Of a stretch of 64,000 nt of DNA, positions 8,039 to 17,298 are shown piece by piece. This stretch comes from an uncultured Sphaerochaeta sp. (GTDB lineage Bacteria > Spirochaetota > Spirochaetia > Sphaerochaetales > Sphaerochaetaceae). The number at the start of each line of letters is the position of its first letter. Positions within the stretch are counted from its first letter, which is position 1. The stretch is taken from contig NZ_OY781063.1 of NCBI RefSeq assembly GCF_963676285.1, positions 1,550,001 through 1,614,000 on the forward strand. The letters run 5' to 3'. Both the position numbers and the translations under genes were made by a program. The notes under the pieces were generated by a model. It had not been told where the DNA came from. It worked only from the letters and a program-made list of their open reading frames with translations, and did not search any database.

Positions 8039-9298
8039 ATGAAAAACAAGATCTTATTGATCGCTTTGGTCGCTCTATTGGCAACTGGTATGCTTTTTGC
8101 CCAAGGGGCAAAAGAAGAGAAGGAAGGCCCACTTGAGATTACCTTCTGGTCGCTGTTTACCGGAGGAGATGGGGAATTCTTCGATGCAATGGTTGACGAA
8201 TTCAACGCTTCACAGGATGAGATTGTTATGAAGAATGACATGGTGAAGTTTGACAACTACTACACCAAACTCACCACCGCTCTTTCTGCAAAGACTGCTC
8301 CGGACGTAGTAGTGGTTCACCAGGGCAACCTCTTGAATTATGTACCGAGTGGATCCTTGCTGGCCCTCGACTCCTATGTCGATGCACAGACCCTTGAGGA
8401 TTTCCAGGCAGCTCCCCTGGATGCCTGCCGTTTCGATGGCAAGCTCTACTCGCTCCCGTTCGATGTCCATCCGATCGTCATGTACTACAACACCGATCTG
8501 TTGGCAGAAGCTGGTATCACTGAAGTTCCCGAGAGTGCTCAGGAGTTCATCGATGCTTCCTTGGCTGTGAAACAGGCTACCGGTAAGTGGGGCATGGCAA
8601 TCGACAACACCACTGGTGTCTACAAGGCCTACACCTTGAGCCGTCTGTTCATTTCCATGCTCGCTCAGCAGGGCGGAAGTTTGCTTACCGATGATGCATC
8701 AGCCCCTGCTTTCAATAATGCATATGGAGAGAAGGCACTTGTTTGGTTGCAGGACTTGGTACATGAGTATGCAGTGAACCCCTCTGAGCTGGACTACGAT
8801 GCTGCCATGAACACCTTCAAACTTGGTGATGCTGCATTCTACTTCAATGGTGTTTGGGCAACCGGTACCTTGGAGAAGCAGGATGGACTGAACTTTGCTG
8901 CTGCACCGCTTCCTCCAATCATGGGTGGGGAGGCCGCATGGGCAGGCTCACACACCTTGGCTATCCCGGTACAGAAAGACCAGGATCCTGAACGTGTTGA
9001 AGCAGCCATGACCTTCATCAAGTGGATGACCAGCCATGGTGAGATGTGGGCAAAAGCAGGACATATTCCTACCCGTAAGAGCGTAGCAGAGAAAGCAGAG
9101 ATGCAGGCACTGCCCTATCGTGCAGATTATGCTGCAGCAGCAGCCTTTGCACTGCCTACTCCACGTACACCGGCATGGGAAGAGATTTATGGGACCTTGA
9201 GTGACAAGCTTGAATATGCAGTGACCAAGAACCAGAACCCCAAGGCAGCACTTGCTGACATGGAGCAGACGGTTAAGGACATCATAGCTTCCTACTAA
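8039..9298 (+). CDS. ABC sugar transporter, substrate-binding protein
   Basis: 419 residues. The start at 8039 follows a strong AAGGAGG and gives a clean signal peptide ending LFAQG (cleavage near residue 22). The mature part belongs to the extracellular solute-binding family 1 (MalE/UgpB-like): LEITFWSLFTGGDGEFFDAM, PDVVVVHQGNLLNYV and an internal AWAGSHTLAIPVQK stretch. It delivers an oligosaccharide or related solute to the two permeases downstream. No ATPase gene is in the operon, so a shared MsmK/UgpC-type ATPase elsewhere is presumably used. A strong hairpin follows the stop codon. Confidence 0.92.
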   Translation: MKNKILLIALVALLATGMLFAQGAKEEKEGPLEITFWSLFTGGDGEFFDAMVDEFNASQDEIVMKNDMVKFDNYYTKLTTALSAKTAPDVVVVHQGNLLNYVPSGSLLALDSYVDAQTLEDFQAAPLDACRFDGKLYSLPFDVHPIVMYYNTDLLAEAGITEVPESAQEFIDASLAVKQATGKWGMAIDNTTGVYKAYTLSRLFISMLAQQGGSLLTDDASAPAFNNAYGEKALVWLQDLVHEYAVNPSELDYDAAMNTFKLGDAAFYFNGVWATGTLEKQDGLNFAAAPLPPIMGGEAAWAGSHTLAIPVQKDQDPERVEAAMTFIKWMTSHGEMWAKAGHIPTRKSVAEKAEMQALPYRADYAAAAAFALPTPRTPAWEEIYGTLSDKLEYAVTKNQNPKAALADMEQTVKDIIASY

Positions 9299-9315
9299 AT
9301 CGTGTTACATATGTA

Positions 9316-9335
9316 CCCCCCTCGTATGAGGGGGG
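9316..9335 (+). other. Intercistronic GC-rich hairpin after the binding-protein gene
   Basis: A perfect 8-bp stem, CCCCCCTC-GTAT-GAGGGGGG, with no T-run. It is placed to protect the 3' end of the binding-protein mRNA or to slow transcription, giving more binding protein than permease, a common arrangement in ABC operons. Confidence 0.6.
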
Positions 9336-9357
9336 AATCTCTATGGAGGGCCCTCCT

Positions 9358-10230
9358 ATGATACCAGGAAACAAAGACACCCGAGACGGAATTGTATTCT
9401 CCATTCCCTTTCTCATCGTCTACCTTGCCTTCATGATCTATCCACTTTTGTCGGGGCTCTACATAAGCTTCTTCAAATGGGACATTCTCTCCACAGCCAA
9501 ATTCATTGGCTGGGAGAACTATGCAACCCTGTTTTCCGATGACAAATTCTACTCTTCTCTCTGGCATACCTTGCAGTTTGTCATGATCACCACACCCTCC
9601 CTTTTGGTCCTGGGCTTCTTGATGGCACTTGCGGTCACCGGCTCATCACCCTACAAGGGCATAATGGAGAATGTGTTCTTTTTCCCCTACATTTTCTCCA
9701 TGACGGTAGTCAGTACACTTTGGGCTTGGCTGATGCAAAAGGATTGGGGAGTATTCAACCAGGTCCTGATGAACCTGGGCCAAGATCCAATAAGCTGGCT
9801 TACCAGCGAAAGCCTGGCCATGTGGTCTGTATCACTGACAACGCTTTGGTGGACAGCCGGTTTCAACATGGTTCTCTTCAGTGCAGGAATTAAGCAAATT
9901 CCCAAGGAAGTGTATGAGTCGGCAGCAATCGACGGCGCTTCCTACATCCAGAGCGTACGACATATCACCATACCCTTGGTCAGATCGACCACAGTTCTCT
10001 GTTTGATATTACAGATCATCGCCTCATTCAACGTATTCGGTCAGGTCTATGTTATGACCGGGGGAGGCCCCCATGGAACTACCAGGGTACTGGTTCAATA
10101 CATCTACGAGACAGGCTTCAAATACTTCAAGATGGGCTACAGTGCAGCAATGAGTTATATCCTCTTCATCATTATTCTGGGGATCAGCATCATTCAATAC
10201 ACCTTGCTTGGGAGGAAGGATCGCGCATGA
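9358..10230 (+). CDS. ABC sugar transporter permease, MalF/UgpA type
   Basis: 290 residues, six membrane segments, binding-protein-dependent transport inner-membrane family. The EAA loop reads EVYESAAIDGASYIQSVRHI followed by TIPLVR, which contacts the ATPase. I place the start at 9358 because GGAGGG lies 7 nt upstream; the frame also has an ATG at 9343. It forms the heterodimeric channel with the next gene, whose ATG overlaps its stop codon. Confidence 0.92.
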   Translation: MIPGNKDTRDGIVFSIPFLIVYLAFMIYPLLSGLYISFFKWDILSTAKFIGWENYATLFSDDKFYSSLWHTLQFVMITTPSLLVLGFLMALAVTGSSPYKGIMENVFFFPYIFSMTVVSTLWAWLMQKDWGVFNQVLMNLGQDPISWLTSESLAMWSVSLTTLWWTAGFNMVLFSAGIKQIPKEVYESAAIDGASYIQSVRHITIPLVRSTTVLCLILQIIASFNVFGQVYVMTGGGPHGTTRVLVQYIYETGFKYFKMGYSAAMSYILFIIILGISIIQYTLLGRKDRA

Positions 10231-11048
10231 GATACAACAAGAAAACACTTCTCAAACGAGCGCTGGAAATCCTCATCATCCTGATCTGGGTCTTCCCCTT
10301 GGTGTGGATGGTGATCACCAGCTTGAAACTGGAAGAGGAGGTCATTACCAAGACATTCTCTTTTTGGCCACAGAACCCCACCTTTGCAAACTATATCAAG
10401 GCCTTCACATCCACCTATATTCTCAACTGGATGGGAAACTCATTCATTGTCGCCATTGGGGCCATGTTGCTTACCCTGATAGTGGATGCTCCCATTGCCT
10501 ATGCGTTTGCAAAGATACGTTTCAGAGGACGTAATTTGCTGTTTTGGGCAGTCATGGGAGGGATGATGGTTCCCTTCCAGGTATTGATCGTCCCACTCTA
10601 TATGCAGTTCAACTCCTATGGAATGATCAACACCCTGGCCGCAGCATTCCTTCCCCGTGTTGCCCTCCCGATTGGAATCTTTATTTTGAAACAGTTCTAT
10701 GAGGGCATACCCAGCGACCTTGAGGAGGCTGCCTTTATTGATGGTGCCTCCAGATACCGCATCTTCCTCAAGATCATTCTTCCCTTGGGACAGTCTGCAA
10801 TGGCTACAGTAATTATCCTCTCCTTCATCAATGCCTGGAATGACTTCCTCTGGCCCTTGATCGTGATCAACGATACGATCAAGTACACAATTACCGTCGG
10901 TATAGCAAACTTCCAGGGAACCCATGGCACACAATATGCCTTGATCATGGCAGGTGCAGCCGTAGCTTCCATTCCCCAGATCCTCTTCTACATCTTCTTC
11001 AGGAAGAAGATCATCGCAGGAATCGCCACCAGTGGGTTGAAGGGGTAG
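10227..11048 (+). CDS. ABC sugar transporter permease, MalG/UgpE type
   Basis: 273 residues with six membrane segments. The N-terminus RALEILIILIWVFPLVWMVI and the EAA loop DLEEAAFIDGASRYRIFLKI then ILPLGQ are typical of the second permease of carbohydrate uptake family 1 systems. ATGA overlap with the first permease indicates translational coupling. Confidence 0.92.
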   Translation: MRYNKKTLLKRALEILIILIWVFPLVWMVITSLKLEEEVITKTFSFWPQNPTFANYIKAFTSTYILNWMGNSFIVAIGAMLLTLIVDAPIAYAFAKIRFRGRNLLFWAVMGGMMVPFQVLIVPLYMQFNSYGMINTLAAAFLPRVALPIGIFILKQFYEGIPSDLEEAAFIDGASRYRIFLKIILPLGQSAMATVIILSFINAWNDFLWPLIVINDTIKYTITVGIANFQGTHGTQYALIMAGAAVASIPQILFYIFFRKKIIAGIATSGLKG

Positions 11049-11054
11049 AGAGAA

Positions 11055-13097
11055 ATGGTCTGCAAACAAATCTCATCACATGAAGTGTCATTGACACAAG
11101 ACAGCTCACAGATCATTCTCTCCTATTCCCTCACCTATGAAGGAAAGCGGCAGAGTCCATCAGAGATTACCATCACCAAACATACAGTGATGGCTGTATT
11201 CAGCCAAATAGGAACGATCATCGACCGACTCAGGAAAGAGGGAGACCTCCTTGTACTTACCCGCCATTGGGAGCTTAAGAAACCTGGTGCCTATAGGCTC
11301 CAGGCTTCATTCAGCAGCAAAGAAGAGTCAGGAGAGGAGGAGCTCTTCATTCCAGCTGTCTGGTATCGGGACAATAGTAATGGAAAAGGATGCTTTCCTT
11401 CAGCTGAACGGGCCAGTAACTGGTCGTTCCTTGAAACCCGGATGAGTATCCCAAGTTGTGCCCAGCTTTCAAACGGGAGGCGGGTCTTCACTTGTGCAAC
11501 CGAAGCAGCAACAGAGGAGTGCTTTCTCTCTTCGGTGACTGCTGACCGCCACAGCCTGATCATCTCTATCCCAGGCAGTGAATGGCCATACAGCTATCGC
11601 GGGAAACTCTCTCTCATTGATACATCAGATCAGGAAAGGCCAACGCTAAACGTTGATCAAGATGGGCTCTCCTATAAGAGGGTCTTCTACCTTGCAATCC
11701 AAACAGAGGGCAACAGTATGCATGCCTTTACTCGTTTTGTTGAGCTTCTTCCCCAGCAAAAACTAAAACACCATCGATTGCCCTGGGATCAATGGATGGA
11801 GTATAAGCTCACCCGTTTAATCAACATGGTACATGTAGGCAAGGACGGGTTGGGGTATCTCATTATGGGAGAAGGGAACAAGGAGGTGCAGGATGTCTAT
11901 CAATATACTTCTGCGTCCTTCCTGGTAAAGAGCCTTGAGGCTGCTTATGAACTTGCCCAATATACACAGTACATCCCGTCTCTTCCTTGTTTGCAGAGAG
12001 CAAGAGAAGAACTGGCTCATAGGTTCGAACTCCCTAACGACTCCTTGCTTCTTGCTCACGTTGCAAAGCGTATTGGTGATTTTTTCCTGCAAGCTGAGCA
12101 AAGTGAAGGGATTTTTCAAGACAACTATGATTTGGAGAAACATATATGGGGAGGATATCTGGGAATTGGAGAGCATCCAGAATTCCAATATATGGTGAAC
12201 AGCCGGTGCAATGGCGAGGCAATGAAGTACTATGTGCTCCTCTCTCTTTCCCTCAGGTCGTTGGGAATTGATGAGGGACAATACATCAGTCTTGCAAGAA
12301 GAGTTGCACGTTTCTACTGCGAAGCGCAGCTCTCATCCGGTTCATTTGGAAGATGGTGGACAGAAAAGGGAAAACCAGGGGATATCCAAGGGACCAACGG
12401 TGCATATATTGGCTCCTTCTTTGCCACCTTGATCCCCTACCTCAATGACAATGATCCCCTGAAGAATGATATGCTCAGCGCAGTCCACCAAGCCTATACC
12501 TATTACGCAGAGCTTGCCTTTGAAGGAGCCTTCTATGGGGACACCCTCGATGCAGACTCCTGTGACAAGGAAGCCGGTATTGCTCTTCTCTCTTTTTTCT
12601 TGGATCTCTATGAGCTGGAACAGGACAAGCGCCACCTGGAGAGCGCCCAACTTGCGGTAGAATTCATCGTGCAGTGGATCTGGCAACAGGATTCATACTT
12701 GCCTCCTGATAGCCCTCTTGGTCAGATTGGGTTTTCCACAATGGGCATGACCTCAGTTTCGGTCGCTCATCACCATCTCGATTTTTATGGACTGGCTATA
12801 GCCTATGAGTTCCTTCGCTTTGCAAAGCATGCAAACAAGCCGTTCTACGAACAGCAAGCCAAGATTATGTTAAATGCCTGCCGCCAGCTGGTTGCTACAG
12901 AGGCACAACCACTGGGAAGGGATGAGTCATTTCTAGGCTGGCAACCAGAACAGCTGAATCATACGTATTGGGAGTATTTCGACCGTCCAGAACTGATGAA
13001 CGGGCATTTTGACATTGATATTGCTTGGGTCACGGTCTTGACGCTTGGATCCTATCAAATGATCCAAAACCATTTTCCGTATCACCTTCAGGAGTAA
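11055..13097 (+). CDS. Uncharacterised 680-residue protein, possible six-hairpin glycosidase
   Basis: 680 residues with no signal peptide or membrane helices, so cytoplasmic. The first about 230 residues look beta-rich. The rest (about 240-675) is made of aromatic, amphipathic helices with recurring patterns such as NSRCNGEAMKYYVLLSLSLR, ARFYCEAQLSSGSFGRWWTE and GALFYGDT-like segments (here GAFYGDTLDADSCDKEAG). This resembles (alpha/alpha)6-barrel glycoside hydrolases or lyases. Acidic residues are plentiful but I cannot assign a catalytic pair or family. Its place 6 bp after the permease genes implies it processes the imported sugar. AAGGGG precedes the ATG. Confidence 0.6.
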   Translation: MVCKQISSHEVSLTQDSSQIILSYSLTYEGKRQSPSEITITKHTVMAVFSQIGTIIDRLRKEGDLLVLTRHWELKKPGAYRLQASFSSKEESGEEELFIPAVWYRDNSNGKGCFPSAERASNWSFLETRMSIPSCAQLSNGRRVFTCATEAATEECFLSSVTADRHSLIISIPGSEWPYSYRGKLSLIDTSDQERPTLNVDQDGLSYKRVFYLAIQTEGNSMHAFTRFVELLPQQKLKHHRLPWDQWMEYKLTRLINMVHVGKDGLGYLIMGEGNKEVQDVYQYTSASFLVKSLEAAYELAQYTQYIPSLPCLQRAREELAHRFELPNDSLLLAHVAKRIGDFFLQAEQSEGIFQDNYDLEKHIWGGYLGIGEHPEFQYMVNSRCNGEAMKYYVLLSLSLRSLGIDEGQYISLARRVARFYCEAQLSSGSFGRWWTEKGKPGDIQGTNGAYIGSFFATLIPYLNDNDPLKNDMLSAVHQAYTYYAELAFEGAFYGDTLDADSCDKEAGIALLSFFLDLYELEQDKRHLESAQLAVEFIVQWIWQQDSYLPPDSPLGQIGFSTMGMTSVSVAHHHLDFYGLAIAYEFLRFAKHANKPFYEQQAKIMLNACRQLVATEAQPLGRDESFLGWQPEQLNHTYWEYFDRPELMNGHFDIDIAWVTVLTLGSYQMIQNHFPYHLQE

Positions 13098-13100
13098 CCA

Positions 13101-13847
13101 ATGGAACAATTCAGTCTGATCTCGCTGAATCTGTGGAATACAGAACATTGGCAGGAGCGTGAAAAATGCATCGTCTCATTCCTGCAGACTTTTGACGCAG
13201 ATATATATTGTTTCCAGGAAGTTCGGCCACAGACGCTCTCTGTATTGGATGCATCACTCACTAAATACCAACGAGTGGAAGGTGATGAGACAGGCTGGAG
13301 GAATGAGAGCAGCATCTACGTGAAACGTGAGATGTTTTCCATTCTGGATTTAGGACGGATTGATCTTGATATGCCTGAAAAAGATCGAGGAGTGTTCTGG
13401 GTCGAGTTGAAAACCAAGGGCGGAGAAGCACTGATTGTGGCAACGATGCATCTGACCCATCAGCTGAATGCCGATGAGATGGCAACAGGAAAGAACTACC
13501 GCCACAAGGAAGCCCACAAGGCAGCAGAAGCATTGAACAAGCTAGGAGAGAGAAAACGAATGGTCATCTGTGGTGATTTCAACGACCCCATACACCCTTC
13601 CAGAATTTTCCATGAACAGGCTGGATTCCAAGATGTTTTCATGCTTCTCGGGCTCCCCGCGCCCGTTACGTTTCCTTGCCCCTTTCTCACCTATGAGACT
13701 TTTCTGGTAGAGGCCATTGATAAGATCATGATACGAGGGGCAATACAGCCGTTATTGGCAAGCAGCCCTCATTTCATGATCCCAGGACAGGTGCTCTCTG
13801 ACCACTGGCCGGTAGCGGCAGTATTGAAACTCCTTCCTAACGTTTAA
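13101..13847 (+). CDS. Endonuclease/exonuclease/phosphatase (EEP) family protein
   Basis: 248 residues, no signal peptide. All EEP signature elements are present: NLWN near residue 10, the metal ligand in FQEVRPQTL near 37, MHLTHQLN near 120, CGDFNDPIHPSR near 155 and the C-terminal SDHWPVAA. Members cleave phosphodiesters of nucleic acids, lipids or inositol phosphates. As last gene of a sugar operon, 3 bp after the 680-residue gene, it may act on a phosphodiester-linked glycan component; that is inference. Its last 11 bp overlap the convergent SGNH hydrolase gene. Confidence 0.85.
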   Translation: MEQFSLISLNLWNTEHWQEREKCIVSFLQTFDADIYCFQEVRPQTLSVLDASLTKYQRVEGDETGWRNESSIYVKREMFSILDLGRIDLDMPEKDRGVFWVELKTKGGEALIVATMHLTHQLNADEMATGKNYRHKEAHKAAEALNKLGERKRMVICGDFNDPIHPSRIFHEQAGFQDVFMLLGLPAPVTFPCPFLTYETFLVEAIDKIMIRGAIQPLLASSPHFMIPGQVLSDHWPVAAVLKLLPNV

Positions 13848-14547
13848 AGAACGGAAACTTGATCGCACGGGAAACCGTACGCTCTTCCTTCTTTTCCTGA
13901 GTCTCCTCTTTCTGCACATTGAAGTATGAAAAAATGAGAGAGGACAGTCCTTCTCCAACCGCCTGATGTGCTTCCTTATCCATATGAAGCTGGTCAACTG
14001 GACTTGGGCCAGCAACACTGCTTGCATCAAAATAGAGAAGATCATTCTCTTCAGCCATACCCCCTATGTCTGTAGCAAGGCTTTTACTTGTAATGACGGA
14101 GTTGGAATTAAAACTGACAAATGGAGACTGTTCAATATCATCCCCAATATGAATAGGGGAAACCACCAGTACTTGGGGGACCGGATAGCCATCTCCATAG
14201 GGGTGAGTCTTGATGATTGATGCCAATTGTTGTAGCGCTTTTGCGATGATCCGCTCATCGGCATTGAAGAACTTCTTGCAATCGTTGGTACCCAAGGAGA
14301 GGATCACCAGATCCAGTGGGCGATGACTGTGAAGGGCAACAGGCAAGAACTCCCGACCCGAGCGATGAGGCTCGAGTGGGTCATCAAACACGGTGGTTCG
14401 CCCACCGAGGCCTTCTTCAATAATCTGGAAATCGGGGCCGAGGAGGGAGGAGAGTATTCCTGTCCATCGCTGATCGTAGTGCCACCTACCCCCACTTGGG
14501 TTGGTCCCGAAAGTATTGGAGTCACCATAACAGAGTATTCTTCGCAT
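13837..14547 (-). CDS. SGNH/GDSL hydrolase, arylesterase-like
   Basis: 236 residues, cytoplasmic. Block I is CYGDSNTFGTNP (nucleophile Ser near residue 9), block III is LGTNDCKKFF, and block V is DQLHMDKEAHQ with the catalytic Asp and His. This fits the arylesterase / carbohydrate-acetylesterase branch. The C-terminus (EETQEKKEERTVSRAIKF) is a charged tail. No Shine-Dalgarno is visible; TATACT (14555-14560) lies 7 nt before the ATG. It is encoded downstream of the GntR gene on the same strand and may deacylate an imported sugar. Confidence 0.85.
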   Translation of the reverse strand: MRRILCYGDSNTFGTNPSGGRWHYDQRWTGILSSLLGPDFQIIEEGLGGRTTVFDDPLEPHRSGREFLPVALHSHRPLDLVILSLGTNDCKKFFNADERIIAKALQQLASIIKTHPYGDGYPVPQVLVVSPIHIGDDIEQSPFVSFNSNSVITSKSLATDIGGMAEENDLLYFDASSVAGPSPVDQLHMDKEAHQAVGEGLSSLIFSYFNVQKEETQEKKEERTVSRAIKFPFFKR

Positions 14548-14574
14548 GGCATGCAGTATACAGAAGAGAGATGA

Positions 14575-15252
14575 TCAACGAAAGTAGGTTGGATATTTCT
14601 CCCTAATGGCAGATTCATCAATCTTGTAACGACTGAGATGTTCCTCCATCAGATGTCCTGCTAGTTCGGCATCCCTTTGCTTGATTGCCTCTGCAATTGC
14701 CTGATGGTCACTGACTATCTTGATATCCTTGATTGCATTCAGACTCATGGCACGAACCCGGTCGAAATGGATGGTAAGACCTTCGATCATCCAACCATAA
14801 CATTGGACTTTGTTTGCAAGTTGAAACAGCAAAGCATGGAACTGGTTGTCCAACTCCAACAGCTTTTCCGGATTGGAGTGTTCAATATAGAAACTCTGCA
14901 ATCGTATGATCTCTTCCAGGAAAGAGAGATCAGGAATCTCTTCCATGGTACACAGGACCCGTGCTACTTCTCGTTCCAACACCAGACGTAGAAAACGGGA
15001 CTCTTCAACCATGGCGTAGTCGATAAGCATAATCCTGCTCCCCTTTTGGGGAAGGATTTCCACAATATTTACCCGACTCAGTTCAATCAGGGCTTCACGG
15101 ACCGGAGTACGGGAAATACCCAATTGGGCTGCCATCTCGTTTTCACTGACCATGCTCCCAGGTTCCAATTGCAGCGAAATGATGTTTTCCTTCAGCTGAC
15201 GAAGAGCATACTCCCGTGCTGTCTCTCTTCCCTGCCGAGGTTCAATATGCAT
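14575..15252 (-). CDS. GntR family regulator, FadR/FCD subfamily
   Basis: 225 residues. The N-terminal winged helix includes VSENEMAAQLGISRTPVREA and the C-terminal all-helical FCD ligand domain includes the metal-binding-type pattern LDNQFHALLFQLANK and ISDHQAIAEAIKQRDAELAG. FCD regulators respond to carboxylic acids and sugar acids. Encoded just downstream of the TRAP dctPQM genes on the same strand, it is the likely local regulator of that transporter. GTAGGAGAAA supplies a Shine-Dalgarno. Confidence 0.9.
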   Translation of the reverse strand: MHIEPRQGRETAREYALRQLKENIISLQLEPGSMVSENEMAAQLGISRTPVREALIELSRVNIVEILPQKGSRIMLIDYAMVEESRFLRLVLEREVARVLCTMEEIPDLSFLEEIIRLQSFYIEHSNPEKLLELDNQFHALLFQLANKVQCYGWMIEGLTIHFDRVRAMSLNAIKDIKIVSDHQAIAEAIKQRDAELAGHLMEEHLSRYKIDESAIREKYPTYFR

Positions 15253-15369
15253 AGTATTTCTCCTACCACTAATTTACATTGTATCATTTTTGTCAATGTG
15301 CTGAAACTATTATCTCTGTACGCAGTATGAATAGTTCCGTATTCCCAATCCTCAACTGTTTCAAGGATA

Positions 15370-15398
15370 GCAGCATGAGGAGATTATCCTCATGCTGC
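15370..15398 (-). terminator. Strong hairpin terminating the first TRAP operon
   Basis: A perfect 12-bp stem (GCAGCATGAGGA / TCCTCATGCTGC) with a 5-nt loop, 6 bp beyond the dctM stop codon. The following minus-strand sequence TATCCTTG is only weakly T-rich, so it may serve as an mRNA-end stabiliser and partial terminator before the GntR gene. Confidence 0.65.
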
Positions 15399-15404
15399 AA
15401 CCCA

Positions 15405-16703
15405 TTACATGGCAGGACCGAAGATCAGATTTGGAATGAACAGGCTGACCTGCGGGATAAGGGTGATAATTGCCACAACAATAAAGATGGCTACAAAGAA
15501 CGGTGCCGATTCCCTTGCTGTCTCCTCTGGGGAGCACTCCATGATTGTCGACGTGGTATAGAGGGCTATACCCACAGGAGGCGTCATGATTCCCATCGTA
15601 GTCACCGTCATCATGATAATACCAAAATGCACTGGATCAATACCCAAAGATGTCACTACAGGGAGCAGAATGGGGGTCAACAACAGTGCAACAACCGTTG
15701 TTTCGACAAACATTCCGCTGATGGTCAGCAGTACGATAATGATCAGGAGCATGAGTGTTGGATTACTGGTGATGCTCATCAAGGCACTTGCGATTACCTG
15801 TGGAACTCTGTCATAGACAATACCATAGCCGAATACTCCGCTCATTGCGAGGATGAGTGTGACCACGGCAATATCCTTGGAACTGTCCTTCAGTGTTTTA
15901 TAAAAGACTTTCCAGGTAAGTTCCTTATAGATTACCGCTCCTACAAAGATTGCATATACAGCGGCAAATGCGCCTGATTCAGACGGAGTCATGATTCCAA
16001 AACGGATGAAGACAATCAACAGAATCGGAAAGAGCAAGGCCCAGATTCCATCAACCAATGCTTTTATGACTTCGGTGAAGGATGCATGCTTAGGGTTGTC
16101 CGGCAGATACTTTCGTTTCCTTGCACTGATATCAACAGAAACCATCAATGCAATCATCATGATGAACCCCGGCAGCAAGCCTCCGGCAAACAATCTACCG
16201 ATGGAGACCTCACCAATGGACCCATAGATGATCAAACCCATGGAAGGAGGGATAGTGGCCACAATAAGGGAAGAAAGTCCATTGATGGCAGCTGACCAGC
16301 CTTTTGAGTACCCACGCTTGGTCATTTCTGGACCAAGGATTCTTGACTCCATCGCAGCATCCGCATTCGCTGACCCAGAGACACCACCCATCAAGGTGGA
16401 CAATACACAAGATACTTGGGCGATATTGCCATGCATATGTCCTGTCAGGACATCAGCAAGCTTCATCAAACGCTTGGTAATCCCGGTGTTGTTCATAAGA
16501 TTCCCTGCAAAGATAAAGAGGGGAATCGCCAACATGGTGAACGATTGTGTCGTTGCCAAAACCTTCTGCACCACAATGGTGTATGGAAGACTATCAGTTA
16601 CCATAAAGAATGCCAGTCCAGAGATACCAATTGCAAACGCTACCGGCATACCCAACAACAAGAACATGATAAAAACAATTGTTGCTACACCCATACTACT
16701 CAT
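15405..16703 (-). CDS. dctM: TRAP transporter large permease DctM
   Basis: 432 residues, about 12 membrane segments. Signature stretches include FLLLGMPVAFAIGISGLAFF at the N-terminus, PLFIFAGNLMNNTGITKRLM, the GGVSGSANADAAMESRILGP loop and the C-terminal TPPVGIALYTTSTI. It is the Na+-driven ion-translocating subunit of a tripartite carboxylate importer. It overlaps dctQ by 8 bp. Confidence 0.95.
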   Translation of the reverse strand: MSSMGVATIVFIMFLLLGMPVAFAIGISGLAFFMVTDSLPYTIVVQKVLATTQSFTMLAIPLFIFAGNLMNNTGITKRLMKLADVLTGHMHGNIAQVSCVLSTLMGGVSGSANADAAMESRILGPEMTKRGYSKGWSAAINGLSSLIVATIPPSMGLIIYGSIGEVSIGRLFAGGLLPGFIMMIALMVSVDISARKRKYLPDNPKHASFTEVIKALVDGIWALLFPILLIVFIRFGIMTPSESGAFAAVYAIFVGAVIYKELTWKVFYKTLKDSSKDIAVVTLILAMSGVFGYGIVYDRVPQVIASALMSITSNPTLMLLIIIVLLTISGMFVETTVVALLLTPILLPVVTSLGIDPVHFGIIMMTVTTMGIMTPPVGIALYTTSTIMECSPEETARESAPFFVAIFIVVAIITLIPQVSLFIPNLIFGPAM

Positions 16704-17199
16704 CCCTCCGGCCTTGCTCCCAGAAGGAAGCTGGTTTCTTAATAATTTGAGACAATCGGATACTTGCTGAAATGATCATAAGGAATGATCCCACCGGAAC
16801 GCTCAATGTTGCCCAGGAATAACTGATAGGAAGCACCTGGAAGAGCCTTTTCCTGTTCTGGATCAGCAATGGGATACCAAAATAGACCAGAACAGCCAAG
16901 AAGATGATAATCATAATGAAAAAGACAATCTTGAGTCCTTTCTGAACCTTGCCTGGAAATTTATTGGCAAGCAACTCAACCCCGATAAGATTAGTATTTC
17001 TGACTGCAAGATCACCACCAATGAAAACCTGCCAAGCGAACAGCAACAGGGAGATATCAACCGCCCAGTTCAAGGGATGTCCCACTGTTCGTGATACGGC
17101 AGAGACAAAAACCAGGATGGTGATTGCTACCAGGAGCACACTGGAAACCAACTCCTCAAAGTCGCAAAACTTATTATATCCTTTCTGTAAGATATTCAT
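16696..17199 (-). CDS. dctQ: TRAP transporter small permease DctQ
   Basis: 167 residues with four membrane segments, the expected size. The typical W-x-x-(D/E) pattern appears as NWAVDISLLLFAWQVFIGG and is followed by LAVRNTNLIGVELL. I place the start at 17199, preceded by GAGGGAG, instead of 17226. It bridges the DctP receptor and DctM. Confidence 0.9.
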   Translation of the reverse strand: MNILQKGYNKFCDFEELVSSVLLVAITILVFVSAVSRTVGHPLNWAVDISLLLFAWQVFIGGDLAVRNTNLIGVELLANKFPGKVQKGLKIVFFIMIIIFLAVLVYFGIPLLIQNRKRLFQVLPISYSWATLSVPVGSFLMIISASIRLSQIIKKPASFWEQGRRDE

Positions 17200-17231
17200 G
17201 TATTGAATCTCCCTCACGTCTAACATAATGA

Positions 17232-17262
17232 TGGGATAGCTTTGGAGACCGCTGCTATCCCA
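17232..17262 (-). other. Hairpin between dctP and dctQ
   Basis: A 9-bp stem, TGGGATAGC / GCTATCCCA, with a 13-nt loop between the dctP stop and dctQ start. There is no T-run; it probably stabilises the dctP mRNA so that the receptor is made in excess. The second TRAP operon has a similar element at 53285-53313. Confidence 0.55.
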
Positions 17263-17298
17263 ACATTATCATGTTGCGGAGCTTAGCTCCTCTATATG

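Noticed and set aside
9316..9335. Rho-independent terminator after the ABC binding-protein gene
   Set aside because: The stem is strong but there is no T-run and the operon clearly continues; recorded as an intercistronic hairpin instead.
14304..14621. 105-codon minus-strand frame overlapping the SGNH hydrolase and GntR genes
   Set aside because: It overlaps two well-supported genes in a different frame and has no motif.
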